In this document: piece by piece, positions 10,043 to 17,150 of the stretch
Numbering within the stretch: the stretch's first letter is position 1
Layout of the letters: each line of letters starts with the position of its first letter
Origin: Kocuria sp. p3-SID1428
Lineage (GTDB): Bacteria; Actinomycetota; Actinomycetes; Actinomycetales; Micrococcaceae
Length of the DNA stretch: 42,767 bases
Reading direction: 5' to 3'
NCBI RefSeq assembly: GCF_025149945.1
Contig: NZ_JALXVH010000024.1
Location: forward strand, 1 to 42,767
Made by a program: the position numbers and the translations under genes
Notes under the pieces: generated by a model
Databases searched by the model: none
What the model saw: only the letters and a program-made list of their open reading frames with translations
Told to the model about the DNA's origin: nothing

Positions 10043-10690
10043 GTGAGCCAGCAGAGCACCGCCAGCGATCACCCCCGTCCGAGCCTGGAGCAGACCGTCT
10101 CCGGCATCGCCCCGGCCGGGGTCGACGTGGCCGAGGCCCGCGGCCTGAACTCCACGGCCGCAAACCGTCGTCCGCAGGAGCTGGACCTGCAGGTGCTGGC
10201 CCGTCAGCTGGGCCGTCCCGTGCGCGATGTGGTGGAGATCCCGGCCCGCTGCGTCTGCGGCAACCCGCTCGTGGCGGCCACCGCCCCGCGGCTGTCCGGG
10301 GGTGCGCCCTTCCCCACGGTCTACTACCTGGCCCACCCCGTGATCACCGCCGCCGTCTCGCGGCTAGAGGCGGACGGGGCCATGTACGGCATGACCGACC
10401 GCCTGGGCACCGACGAGCAGCTGGCGGCGTCCTACCAGCGCTCGCACGAGGACTACCTGGCCCGGCGCGAGCGCATCGGCGCCATCGCCGGCTCCGGAGA
10501 GGTCCCCGAGATCGACGGCATCTCCGCCGGGGGCATGCCGACCCGCGTGAAGTGCCTGCACGTGCTGGTGGGGCACTCGCTGTCCGCCGGACCCGGAGTG
10601 AACCTGCTCGGAGACGAGACGCTCGAGCTGATCGCGCAGACCTGGTCGCCAGAGACCTGCCGCTGCGATCCTGCCTGGCGCGAGTCCTGA
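10043..10690 (+). CDS. DUF501 domain protein
   Basis: 215 residues, starting at GTG 10043 with GAGGA five bases upstream and eight bases after the preceding stop. The conserved core (about 50-205) reads DLQVLARQLGRPVRDVVEI, then a cysteine pair in RCVCGNPLV, then FPTVYYLAHPVITAAVSRLE, GMPTRVKCLHVLVGHSL and a C-terminal CRCDPAW. This pattern is DUF501, a family of unknown function almost always encoded between an FtsB-like gene and a Ppx/GppA gene in actinobacteria. Five cysteines (two pairs plus the Cys in VKCLH) and an adjacent His could form a metal site; that is inference. No signal peptide or membrane helix. The conserved neighbourhood hints at a role in growth or division control. Confidence 0.88.
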   Translation: MSQQSTASDHPRPSLEQTVSGIAPAGVDVAEARGLNSTAANRRPQELDLQVLARQLGRPVRDVVEIPARCVCGNPLVAATAPRLSGGAPFPTVYYLAHPVITAAVSRLEADGAMYGMTDRLGTDEQLAASYQRSHEDYLARRERIGAIAGSGEVPEIDGISAGGMPTRVKCLHVLVGHSLSAGPGVNLLGDETLELIAQTWSPETCRCDPAWRES

Positions 10691-10732
10691 GCTGCGCCCT
10701 CTCCCCTCAGACCCAACCACCGAGGAGCATCC

Positions 10733-11725
10733 ATGCGCGTCGGAGCCATCGACTGCGGCACGAACTCGATCCGTCTGCTGATCACGGAGGCCGACGACGA
10801 CGCCGTGGGCGCCTCCCCGGCCGACATCGAGCTGAACGAGCTCGTGCGCACCAAGGAGATGGTCCGCCTGGGCCAGGGCGTGGATGCGACAGGCTGGCTG
10901 GCCCAGGAGGCGCTGGAGCGCACGTTCGCGGCCGTCGACGGCTTCGCCCGCCTGCTCGATGAGCACGCCGTGGACTCGGTGCGCTTCGTGGCCACCTCGG
11001 CCACGCGCGATGCCGGCAACCGGCACGTGTTCGTGGACGGCATCCGCTCGCGCCTGGGCGTGGCCCCCGAGGTGATCTCGGGCGAGGAGGAGGCGGCCCT
11101 GTCCTTCGCGGGGGCCACCATGGTGACCGCTCCTGCCTCCGAGGACGATCGCACGCTGGTCGTGGACCTGGGCGGCGGCTCGACCGAGCTCGTGCTCGGC
11201 AGCTCGGCGGGGATCCTGGCCTCGCGCTCGCTGAACATCGGCTGCGTGCGCATGACCGAGCGCCACCTGGGCTCCAACCCGCCCACCGAGGCACAGCAGC
11301 GTGCTGTGCTGGCGGATGTGGACCGCGCCCTGGACTCCGCGGCGCTGAGTGTCCCGCTGGGCCAGACCCGCAGGATCGTGGGCGTGGCCGGGACCGTCAC
11401 CACCATCACCGCGCTGGCCATGGGCATGGAGGTCTACGACGAGCAGCGCATCAACGGCGCCGAGCTGCCCCTCGCCGAGATCGACCGGACCTGCCGCGAG
11501 CTCATCGCCATGACCCACGAGCAGCGCGATGCCCTGGGCGTCATGCATCCCGGGCGCGGCGACGTGATCGGCGGCGGCGCGCTGGTGTGGCGGCGCATCC
11601 TGCAGCGCGTCGCCGAGGCCTCCGACGGGCGTGTGAGCACCGTCACCACCAGCGAGCACGATATTTTGGACGGCATCGCCCTGTCCCGCCTGTCCACCAT
11701 CCCCCAGAAGGCACCGCTGCTCTGA
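10733..11725 (+). CDS. Ppx/GppA-family phosphatase
   Basis: 330 residues. The ATG at 10733 follows GAGGAG at five bases. Family hallmarks of the ASKHA fold are seen: MRVGAIDCGTNSIRLLI at the N-terminus (phosphate-1 loop), VRFVATSATRDAGN, EVISGEEEAALSF and VVDLGGGSTELVLG (phosphate-2 loop, about 143-156). Such enzymes are exopolyphosphatases and/or hydrolyse pppGpp to ppGpp. The protein has only the core of about 310 residues without the C-terminal HD domain of E. coli Ppx/GppA, like the short Ppx proteins of actinobacteria. It follows DUF501 by 42 bases, so co-transcription is likely. Polyphosphate versus pppGpp preference cannot be told. Confidence 0.9.
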   Translation: MRVGAIDCGTNSIRLLITEADDDAVGASPADIELNELVRTKEMVRLGQGVDATGWLAQEALERTFAAVDGFARLLDEHAVDSVRFVATSATRDAGNRHVFVDGIRSRLGVAPEVISGEEEAALSFAGATMVTAPASEDDRTLVVDLGGGSTELVLGSSAGILASRSLNIGCVRMTERHLGSNPPTEAQQRAVLADVDRALDSAALSVPLGQTRRIVGVAGTVTTITALAMGMEVYDEQRINGAELPLAEIDRTCRELIAMTHEQRDALGVMHPGRGDVIGGGALVWRRILQRVAEASDGRVSTVTTSEHDILDGIALSRLSTIPQKAPLL

Positions 11726-11784
11726 CGTCGCCGGTGCCGCTGCCGCCCCGGATCCGCCGCGCGGAGTCCACGAAGGACCAGACC

Positions 11785-13197
11785 ATGAGCCCCTCAGCCC
11801 CCGAGCGCACCTCCGTCACGGGCGGACGGGCCGGTTCTGGCCTCGCCGCAGCGCTGGGAGCGGCCGTCGTGGCCAGCGGGATCCTCGCCGGCGCGCTGCT
11901 GGCCGGACCGGCCCAGGCCACGGAGGAGGCCCCCCTGCCCGACGGCCCCGCGCCGTCCGTGCCCGTCACGGACCCCTCGGAGGTCCCTGTGCCGGAGCCC
12001 TCGCAGCCGGCCGAGCCCACGGCGATCACCGAGGCCCAGGCGCGCGCTGACGAGTACTGGCTCGAGGACTACGGCGTCCGCGAGGCATGGCAGACCACGC
12101 GCGGCGAGGGCGCCACGATCGCGATCATCGACACCGGCGTGGACGGCTCGCACCCGGACCTGAAGGGCGCCGTCGCGGGAGGAACGGACGTCTCCGGGAT
12201 CGGCGCCGAGAACGGCCAGGAGCCGCTGGGCGCGGATCCCGATCACGGGACCATGGTCGCCTCGGTGGCGGCCGGGCGCGGTCATGGCGCCGATCATGCC
12301 GAGGGCATCATCGGCGTGGCCCCGGAGGCCGACATCCTGGCCGTGTCCACAGCGCTGGGCACCGACGAGGCCGGGGTGCGCTCGACCGACGAGCAGATCC
12401 CGGACGCCGTGCGCTGGGCCGTCGACAATGGGGCCGACGTGATCAACATGTCCGTGGGCTCCCCGCAGCAGTCCTGGCCCGAGTCCTGGGACTCGGCGTT
12501 CGCCTACGCGGAGGAGAAGGACGTCCTGATCGTCGCCGCGGCCGGAAACCGCGGCAACGGCCTGGTGCAGGTGGGAGCCCCGGCGACCATCCCCAGCGTG
12601 CTGACCGTCGGAGGGGTGGACCAGGACGGGCAGGCCGGCTGGGACTCGTCGTCGCAGGGGATCTCGATCGCCGTGGCGGGCCCGGCGGAGCAGCTCGTGG
12701 GAGCCACGCCCGGAGACGGATACGCCAGCTGGACGGGCACCTCGGCATCGGCGCCCATCGTGGCCGGCACGGCGGCGCTGATCCGCTCGGAGCACCCTGA
12801 GCTCAGCGCCGATGAGGTGGCCTATCGGATCACGGCCTCAGCGCGGGACGAGGGCGAGCCCGGCAAGGACCCGCTCTACGGATACGGGGTCCTGGACGTG
12901 GACCGGGCGGTGACCGCCGACCTGCCGCAGATGGAGGACTCGCCGCTGGGCTCCATGCAGCAGTGGATCCAGGTGCATCGCCGCCACGACAGTGCCCCGA
13001 GCGCATCGTCCACGACCTCCGGGCCTGCCTTGACGGAGGATGTGACGATCGAGGCGCAGCCGCCGGAGCCCGTCGAGCCGCTGAATTCGACCGGTGCGCT
13101 GCCGATCGTCGTGCTGGCCGGATTCGGGCTGCTGGTCGCTGTGATCACGATCGGAGCTGTGCGGCACATCCGCTGGCTGCTGCGCCGCGGCGACTGA
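11785..13197 (+). CDS. Secreted, membrane-anchored subtilisin-like (S8) serine protease
   Basis: 470 residues. The ATG at 11785 has AAGGA at seven bases. A signal peptide ends near AQA (residue 45), followed by a Pro/Glu-rich pro-region. The peptidase domain (about 95-360) has all catalytic elements: Asp116 in AIIDTGVDGSHPDL, His154 in DHGTMVASVAAG, oxyanion Asn255 in AAAGN and Ser320 in GTSASAPIVAGTAAL. A Ser/Pro-rich stretch precedes a C-terminal membrane helix (LPIVVLAGFGLLVAVITIG) and a short basic tail. The layout matches mycosins (MycP) of type VII secretion, but no ESX gene is nearby, so substrate and partner are unknown. It could be a general cell-surface protease. It begins 59 bases after ppx and may be read through from it. 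Confidence 0.92.
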   Translation: MSPSAPERTSVTGGRAGSGLAAALGAAVVASGILAGALLAGPAQATEEAPLPDGPAPSVPVTDPSEVPVPEPSQPAEPTAITEAQARADEYWLEDYGVREAWQTTRGEGATIAIIDTGVDGSHPDLKGAVAGGTDVSGIGAENGQEPLGADPDHGTMVASVAAGRGHGADHAEGIIGVAPEADILAVSTALGTDEAGVRSTDEQIPDAVRWAVDNGADVINMSVGSPQQSWPESWDSAFAYAEEKDVLIVAAAGNRGNGLVQVGAPATIPSVLTVGGVDQDGQAGWDSSSQGISIAVAGPAEQLVGATPGDGYASWTGTSASAPIVAGTAALIRSEHPELSADEVAYRITASARDEGEPGKDPLYGYGVLDVDRAVTADLPQMEDSPLGSMQQWIQVHRRHDSAPSASSTTSGPALTEDVTIEAQPPEPVEPLNSTGALPIVVLAGFGLLVAVITIGAVRHIRWLLRRGD

Positions 13198-13311
13198 GCG
13201 GGGGACCCTCCCGGTACCTCCTCCCGCCGTCTGGTGGGGGCCCGGATGAGATGTGCGTGAACTCTCGAGACGCACGGCGGAACGGGTGTGAGGACGGCGC
13301 TCGCCTATGAC

Positions 13312-13317
13312 TAGACT
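13312..13317 (+). promoter_or_regulatory. -10 element giving a leaderless ndh transcript
   Basis: TAGACT ends seven bases before the ATG at 13325, so initiation at the usual distance falls on the A of the start codon. There is no ribosome-binding site between. The -35 position (about 13289-13294, TGAGGA) is a weak match. Confidence 0.65.
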
Positions 13318-13324
13318 CGAAAGC

Positions 13325-14713
13325 ATGTCTAGTTCTTTCCTGGCCAAGGACCGTAATCGCATCCTCATCGTGGGCGGCGGGTACCTGGGCTATCACGTGG
13401 CCCAGGGGCTCCAGAAGCGCATCAAGGAATCCGGCGGCATCGTCACGATCGTCGATCCGAATCCCTACATGATGTACCTGCCCTTCCTGCCGGAGGTCGC
13501 AGCAGGAAGCCTCGAGGCGCGCTCCGCCGTGGCGCCCTTCCAGCAGTTCCTCAAGGAGACCGAGTCTCTGTCGGGCCGCGTCATCGCGATCGATCACGAC
13601 AAGCGCGTGGCCACCGTGGCCTCCATCAACGACGGCCCCGTCTTCGAGGTCCCCTACGACGAGATCGTGCTCGCCGCCGGCTCCGTGACCCGCGCCTTCC
13701 CCATCCCCGGACTCGGCGAGTCCGCGATCGGCATGAAGTCGATCGAGGAGGCCGTGGCCGTGCGCAACTGGATGTTCGAGCGCATCAGCGCCGCCTCCCA
13801 GATGGAGGACGGCCCCGAGCGCCGCAAGGCCCTGACCTTCGTGCTGGTCGGCGGTGGCTTCGCCGGTATCGAGACCATCGGCGAGCTCGAGGACGCGGCG
13901 CGCAAGGCCGCCGAGCGCAACCCGCGCGTGAAGGTCTCCGATCTGCGCTTCGTGCTGGTCGAGGCCGCAGGGCGCATCATGCCCGAGGTCTCCAAGGACC
14001 GTGCGGAGAAGGTCGTCGCCGAGCTGCGCTCGCGCGGTGTCGAGGTCCTGCTGAACACCTCGCTGGACTCCGCCGAGGACGATCACATCAAGCTCATCAA
14101 CATGCAGGACAAGTCCCCTGCCGGCGAGTTCGACGCCGACACCCTGATCTGGACCGCCGGTGTCCAGGCGAACCCGCTGTTCAAGAAGAGCACCCCGTTC
14201 CCCGTCGACGACCGCGGCCGCGTCCGCGCAGGCGCGGACCTCCGTGTCACCGGCGACGACGGCCCCATCGAGGGCGCCTGGACCGGCGGCGACAACGCCG
14301 CTGTGCCGGATCTGTCCGGCCAGGGCCCCGGCGGCTTCTGCGTGCCCAATGCGCAGCACGCCATCCGCCAGGCCAAGGTCATGGTCAAGAACATCCTGGC
14401 CGCCCGAGAGGGCAAGCCGCTGGAGGACTACTACCACGAGAGCCTCGGCACCGTGGCGGGCCTGGGCCTGTACAAGGGCGCGGCCAACCTCAAGGGCATC
14501 GAGTTCTCCGGCCCCCTGGCCTGGCTCATGCACCGCGGCTACCACGCCTACGCCATGCCGACTCTGGACCGTAAGTTCCGGATCCTCAGTGAGTGGGCCG
14601 CCAACATGGTCTTCGGGCGCAACACGACCCAGATCCGCCACGTGCGCGATCCTCGCCTGAACTTCGAGACCGCCACCGGTCAGGAGGTCGTGCGCAAGCA
14701 GGTCAAGCTCTGA
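13325..14713 (+). CDS. ndh: Type II NADH dehydrogenase (NDH-2)
   Basis: 462 residues. It is a single-subunit membrane-associated flavoprotein that passes electrons from NADH to menaquinone without pumping protons. Two dinucleotide-binding motifs are visible: the FAD site ILIVGGGYLGYHVAQGL near the N-terminus and the NADH site VLVGGGFAGIETIGEL in mid-protein. The FAD-contacting GGDNAAVPDL and the quinone-side segment QHAIRQAKVMVKNI are also present, as is the C-terminal region that peripherally binds the membrane. An ATG 18 bases upstream (13307) is in frame, but 13325 is preferred because the -10 hexamer lies between them and would place the transcript 5' end at 13325. It stands alone, bounded by a strong terminator. 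Confidence 0.93.
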   Translation: MSSSFLAKDRNRILIVGGGYLGYHVAQGLQKRIKESGGIVTIVDPNPYMMYLPFLPEVAAGSLEARSAVAPFQQFLKETESLSGRVIAIDHDKRVATVASINDGPVFEVPYDEIVLAAGSVTRAFPIPGLGESAIGMKSIEEAVAVRNWMFERISAASQMEDGPERRKALTFVLVGGGFAGIETIGELEDAARKAAERNPRVKVSDLRFVLVEAAGRIMPEVSKDRAEKVVAELRSRGVEVLLNTSLDSAEDDHIKLINMQDKSPAGEFDADTLIWTAGVQANPLFKKSTPFPVDDRGRVRAGADLRVTGDDGPIEGAWTGGDNAAVPDLSGQGPGGFCVPNAQHAIRQAKVMVKNILAAREGKPLEDYYHESLGTVAGLGLYKGAANLKGIEFSGPLAWLMHRGYHAYAMPTLDRKFRILSEWAANMVFGRNTTQIRHVRDPRLNFETATGQEVVRKQVKL

Positions 14714-14725
14714 GCTGATGCGCGC

Positions 14726-14760
14726 AGGAGCCCCTCCCGCTCTCGGCGGGAGGGGCTCCT
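14726..14760 (+). terminator. Strong intrinsic-type hairpin after ndh
   Basis: A perfect 15-bp stem: 14726-14740 pairs with 14746-14760 around a TCTCG loop. No U-run follows, and the tRNA gene begins six bases later, so it separates ndh from the tRNA. The tRNA promoter must therefore overlap this hairpin, or the tRNA depends on read-through and processing. Confidence 0.85.
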
Positions 14761-14766
14761 GTCATA

Positions 14767-14843
14767 GCCCCTATAGCCCAATCGGCAGAGGCAGCGGACT
14801 TAAAATCCGCTCAGTCTGGGTTCGAGTCCCAGTGGGGGCACCA
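14767..14843 (+). tRNA. tRNA with UAA anticodon (tRNA-Leu), short variable loop, CCA encoded
   Basis: Cloverleaf read by hand: acceptor 14767-14773 pairs with 14833-14839 (one G-U), D arm from 14776, anticodon stem GCGGA/TCCGC (14794-14798, 14806-14810) with a seven-base loop CTTAAAA giving anticodon TAA. The variable loop is only five bases (14811-14815). T stem CTGGG/CCAG pairs around TTCGAGT. Discriminator A14840 and an encoded CCA follow. UAA reads the leucine codon UUA. Canonical bacterial tRNA-Leu is class II with a long variable arm, so this class-I shape is unusual. I found no in-frame TTA codon in the genes of this window, so it serves a very rare codon or has another role. Confidence 0.88.
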
Positions 14844-14877
14844 GCCGACCGTCGGTTCGACGGCCCGCATCCGATCA

Positions 14878-14925
14878 GTGACAGATGAGCACCCCATCAG
14901 CGCTGATGGGGTGCTCATCTGTCAC
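14878..14925. terminator. Perfect 48-bp palindrome, bidirectional terminator between tRNA and yccF
   Basis: Bases 14878-14901 are the exact reverse complement of 14902-14925: 24-bp arms with no spacer, from GTGACAGATGAG to CTCATCTGTCAC. It sits between the plus-strand tRNA and the end of the minus-strand yccF, where it can terminate both. The perfection and length are unusual for a terminator. Confidence 0.75.
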
Positions 14926-14946
14926 CAACCGGCAGATTGCCGGGGA

Positions 14947-15369
14947 TCAGGCCCGTGCGACCGGGTACATCTGTGCGCGCAGCTGCGAGGCGGGGACCAC
15001 CTCGCGACCGAACGGGAAGCAGGTCACGGGGATCAGCTTGAGGTTCGCCCACGCCAGCGGGATGCCGATGATCGTGACCGCCTGGGCCACTGCGGTGACG
15101 ACGTGGCCGAGAGCCAGCCACCAGCCGGCGATCACGAACCAGACGATGTTGCCGAGCCCGCTGAAGGCACCGGCGCGCCGGGTGGTGATGACCTCGCGGC
15201 CGAAGGGCCAGATGACGAATCCGGCGATGCGGAACGACGCCAGCCCGAACGGGATGGTCACGATCAGCAGGCAGGCCAGGATCCCGGCCAGCGCGTAGCC
15301 CAGGAAGAGGGTCCATCCGGCGGTCAGGAACCAGATGATGTTGAGGATGAATGACAGGAGGCTTCTCAT
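14947..15369 (-). CDS. yccF: YccF-domain (DUF307) inner-membrane protein
   Basis: 140 residues. It carries two repeats of the YccF domain: N-terminal LNIIWFLTAGWTLFLGYALAG...IPFGLASFRIAGFVIWPFGR, and a second copy beginning GLGNIVWFVIAGWWLALGH...GIPLAWANLKLIPVTCFPFGR. Each contributes a hydrophobic helical pair, so about four membrane segments are expected. The function of YccF is unknown; in E. coli it is a membrane protein linked genetically to the YccS exporter-like protein, which is absent here. The ATG at 15369 has no ribosome-binding site; instead TAGTCT ends six bases upstream, so the mRNA is predicted to be leaderless. Family call is firm, role unknown. Confidence 0.92.
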   Translation of the reverse strand: MRSLLSFILNIIWFLTAGWTLFLGYALAGILACLLIVTIPFGLASFRIAGFVIWPFGREVITTRRAGAFSGLGNIVWFVIAGWWLALGHVVTAVAQAVTIIGIPLAWANLKLIPVTCFPFGREVVPASQLRAQMYPVARA

Positions 15370-15375
15370 ATACCG

Positions 15376-15381
15376 AGACTA
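15376..15381 (-). promoter_or_regulatory. -10 element giving a leaderless yccF transcript
   Basis: Read on the minus strand, TAGTCT is followed by six bases and then the yccF ATG. No purine-rich ribosome-binding site is present. Confidence 0.6.
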
Positions 15382-15435
15382 GCCGACTGGGCGCTGCGGC
15401 CGCGGGTCCCCGTGACTGCCCGGTAATGCATCGCT

Positions 15436-15470
15436 CCAGTTCACAGGGCAGATGAGCGCCCCTGAACTGG
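15436..15470. promoter_or_regulatory. Inverted repeat upstream of yceI (outer)
   Basis: CCAGTTCA at 15436-15443 and TGAACTGG at 15463-15470 form 8-bp arms separated by 19 bases. It lies between divergent yccF and yceI, upstream of the yceI -10 candidate. It may be an operator or a hairpin; no regulator gene is adjacent. Confidence 0.45.
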
Positions 15471-15473
15471 GGA

Positions 15474-15491
15474 CCGATAAGGTGCTATCGG
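15474..15491. promoter_or_regulatory. Inverted repeat overlapping the yceI -35 region
   Basis: CCGATA (15474-15479) and TATCGG (15486-15491), six-base spacer. It starts four bases after the outer repeat and covers the position where the -35 of the TACGAT -10 (15507-15512) should be. This is a plausible repressor or activator site. Confidence 0.45.
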
Positions 15492-15506
15492 GGTGGGGCC
15501 CGGTCC

Positions 15507-15512
15507 TACGAT
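15507..15512 (+). promoter_or_regulatory. Candidate -10 element of yceI
   Basis: TACGAT, 54 bases before the yceI ATG, leaving a leader that contains a GGGGAG ribosome-binding site. Fits the TAnnnT pattern of the window's promoters. Confidence 0.4.
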
Positions 15513-15566
15513 GGGGGAGCGGGTCTGGTCGCCCGCGCAGCTACGACGCAGGCAGGGGAGACGAAC

Positions 15567-16145
15567 ATGAGCGCTCAGAGCGAGCTGACAGGTACCTGGA
15601 GCATCGATCCGACCCACAGCCGGGTGGGGTTCTCCTCGCGCCACGCGATGGTCACCAAGGTCCGAGGGGCCTTCAACGACGTCTCGGGCACCGCGCAGCT
15701 GGACGCCGAGGACATGTCGCGCTCGAAGGTGAGCGTCGTGCTGAGCGTGGACAGCGTGGACACCCGCAGTCCTCAGCGCGATGCCCACCTGCGCAGTGCC
15801 GACTTCTTCGATGCGCAGCAGCACCCCACCATCGAGTTCGACTCCACGGCGGTGGATGAGGTGGACGAGAATCAGTTCATCGTCACCGGCGAGCTTACGA
15901 TCCGGGGCGTGACCCGAACGATCTCCGTGCCGCTGGAGCTGCTGGGCGTGGACACCGATCCGTTCGGGCAGCTGAGAGCCGGCCTGGAGGGCTCGCGGCG
16001 CATCGACCGCAAGGACTGGGGCGTCTCCTGGAACACCCCGCTGGACTCCGGCGGCGTGCTCGTCTCGGACAAGATCACCCTCGAGTTCGAGCTCTCCCTG
16101 GTGAAGGATGCACCCGCAGGCGCCGATTCTGCCCCGCAGGGCTGA
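15567..16145 (+). CDS. YceI-family polyisoprenoid-binding lipocalin-like protein
   Basis: 192 residues. YceI proteins form an extended eight-stranded beta barrel that binds a polyisoprenoid (often quinone-like) chain. Family features are clear: GTWSIDPTHSRVGFSSRHAMVTKVRGAF at the start, VDTRSPQRDAHLRSADFFDA, HPTIEFDST, ELTIRGVTRTISVPLEL and the closing DWGVSWN...LVSDKITLEFEL. There is no signal peptide, so it should be cytoplasmic, unlike E. coli YceI. The ATG at 15567 follows GGGGAG. Inverted repeats upstream suggest regulation, perhaps by a stress or organic-acid signal. It is followed by a promoter of the FrnE gene rather than being clearly coupled to it. Ligand is not predictable. Confidence 0.93.
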   Translation: MSAQSELTGTWSIDPTHSRVGFSSRHAMVTKVRGAFNDVSGTAQLDAEDMSRSKVSVVLSVDSVDTRSPQRDAHLRSADFFDAQQHPTIEFDSTAVDEVDENQFIVTGELTIRGVTRTISVPLELLGVDTDPFGQLRAGLEGSRRIDRKDWGVSWNTPLDSGGVLVSDKITLEFELSLVKDAPAGADSAPQG

Positions 16146-16168
16146 GCGGCTGCCGTCGCGGCCGACGG

Positions 16169-16174
16169 TAGTGT
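16169..16174 (+). promoter_or_regulatory. -10 element giving a leaderless frnE transcript
   Basis: TAGTGT ends seven bases before the ATG at 16182, with CCCGGAC between and no ribosome-binding site. Confidence 0.55.
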
Positions 16175-16181
16175 CCCGGAC

Positions 16182-16937
16182 ATGGATTCTCCCCTGAGTG
16201 CACCCGAGCCCGGCACCCTGAGCATCGACATCTGGTCGGATGTGATGTGCCCGTTCTGCTGCCTGGGCGACCGGCATCTGCAGCTGGCGCTGAAGCAGTT
16301 CGAGCACCGCGATGCCGTGCGCGTGGTCTACCACTCCTTCCTGCTGGCTCCGGAGTTCCCGGAGGGTCGGACCATGCCCATGATCGAGATGCTTGCGCAG
16401 CACAAGCGCATGAGCCTCGAGCAGGTCGATCAGATGAATCATCCGGTGATCGAGCGCGGTCGCGAGGTCGGGATCGACTTCGCGATGGATCGGGTGCAGT
16501 CGTCGTCGACCCGCAGGGCCCATGAGCTCTCGCACTTCGCCCAGGCCAGAGGCAAGGGCCGCGAGATGATGCAGCGGCTGTTCCGGGCCTATTTCTCGGA
16601 AGGGAAGGTCCTGGACGACATCGACGTCCTGGTGGCCCTGGCTTCGGAGATCGGGCTGGAACCCGAGCAGGCCCGTTCCGCCCTGCATGAGCGCACCTGG
16701 CGTCAGGCCGTCCAGGACGATCTGGCGGTGGCCCGCAGCCTGGGAGTGCAGGGCGTGCCGTTCTTCGTGCTGGAGTCCCGATACGCGGTCTCCGGTGCGC
16801 AGCCGCCGGAGGTGCTGCTCGAGGCCCTGCGCATTGCCTGGGCGGCCGTCGTCGAGGACACGAACGCTGCGACGGGCCAGGCGGCCAGCCCCGACAGTGC
16901 GGGCGAAGACCCGACCGAGCCGCGCCCCGCAAGCTGA
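16182..16937 (+). CDS. FrnE-type DsbA-family thiol oxidoreductase
   Basis: 251 residues of thioredoxin fold with the DsbA helical insertion. The N-terminal strand IDIWSDVMCPFCCLGDRHL carries the CPFC active site; FrnE-type proteins usually have a C-P-W-C or C-P-F-C motif here. The cis-proline segment is GVQGVPFFVLESRYAVSGAQ. These cytoplasmic proteins (FrnE, 2-hydroxychromene-2-carboxylate-isomerase-like clan) are thought to oxidise or isomerise disulfides; FrnE of Streptomyces acts in polyketide assembly, and the Deinococcus homolog acts in oxidative stress. No biosynthetic cluster is nearby, so a stress or general thiol role is likelier. The start has a -10 hexamer at leaderless spacing. 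The Ala/Glu/Pro-rich C-terminal tail is not conserved. Confidence 0.9.
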   Translation: MDSPLSAPEPGTLSIDIWSDVMCPFCCLGDRHLQLALKQFEHRDAVRVVYHSFLLAPEFPEGRTMPMIEMLAQHKRMSLEQVDQMNHPVIERGREVGIDFAMDRVQSSSTRRAHELSHFAQARGKGREMMQRLFRAYFSEGKVLDDIDVLVALASEIGLEPEQARSALHERTWRQAVQDDLAVARSLGVQGVPFFVLESRYAVSGAQPPEVLLEALRIAWAAVVEDTNAATGQAASPDSAGEDPTEPRPAS

Positions 16938-17150
16938 CCGGCGGGGCTGATCCACAGGTCAGGCCGCTCACACTCGACCTGGATACCTGGCTGTTTCCAG
17001 ATATTCCCCATACCATCACCAGGTTGCTCGAATCGTAGGAGTTGCCTGGGAATCTCCCCATAGCAGTCGTGATCTCCTCTGGATGAGGCGCTGGCACGCA
17101 CGCTCCTGCGGTTCGTCCCGAGCACTCGAATCCAGCGAAGGGAGCACTGC
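16938..17150 (+). promoter_or_regulatory. AT-richer control region before the BCCT transporter
   Basis: This 213-base gap is less GC-rich than the coding DNA around it. It holds an inverted repeat ACCTGG/CCAGGT (16985-16990, 17019-17024), two near-copies of an ATnTCCCCATA element (about 17003 and 17052) and a direct repeat CTCGAATC (17027-17034, 17125-17132), the second copy just before the GAAGGGAG ribosome-binding site. No -10 stands out. Such repeats would suit osmotic control, but that is inference. Confidence 0.35.

Noticed and set aside
14767..14843. Reading the UAA tRNA as a decayed pseudogene
   Set aside because: All stems pair, the T and anticodon loops are regular and CCA is encoded, so it looks functional despite the odd variable loop.
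16938..17150. A riboswitch before the BCCT gene
   Set aside because: The repeats there do not form a recognisable riboswitch core and no terminator/antiterminator pair is evident.
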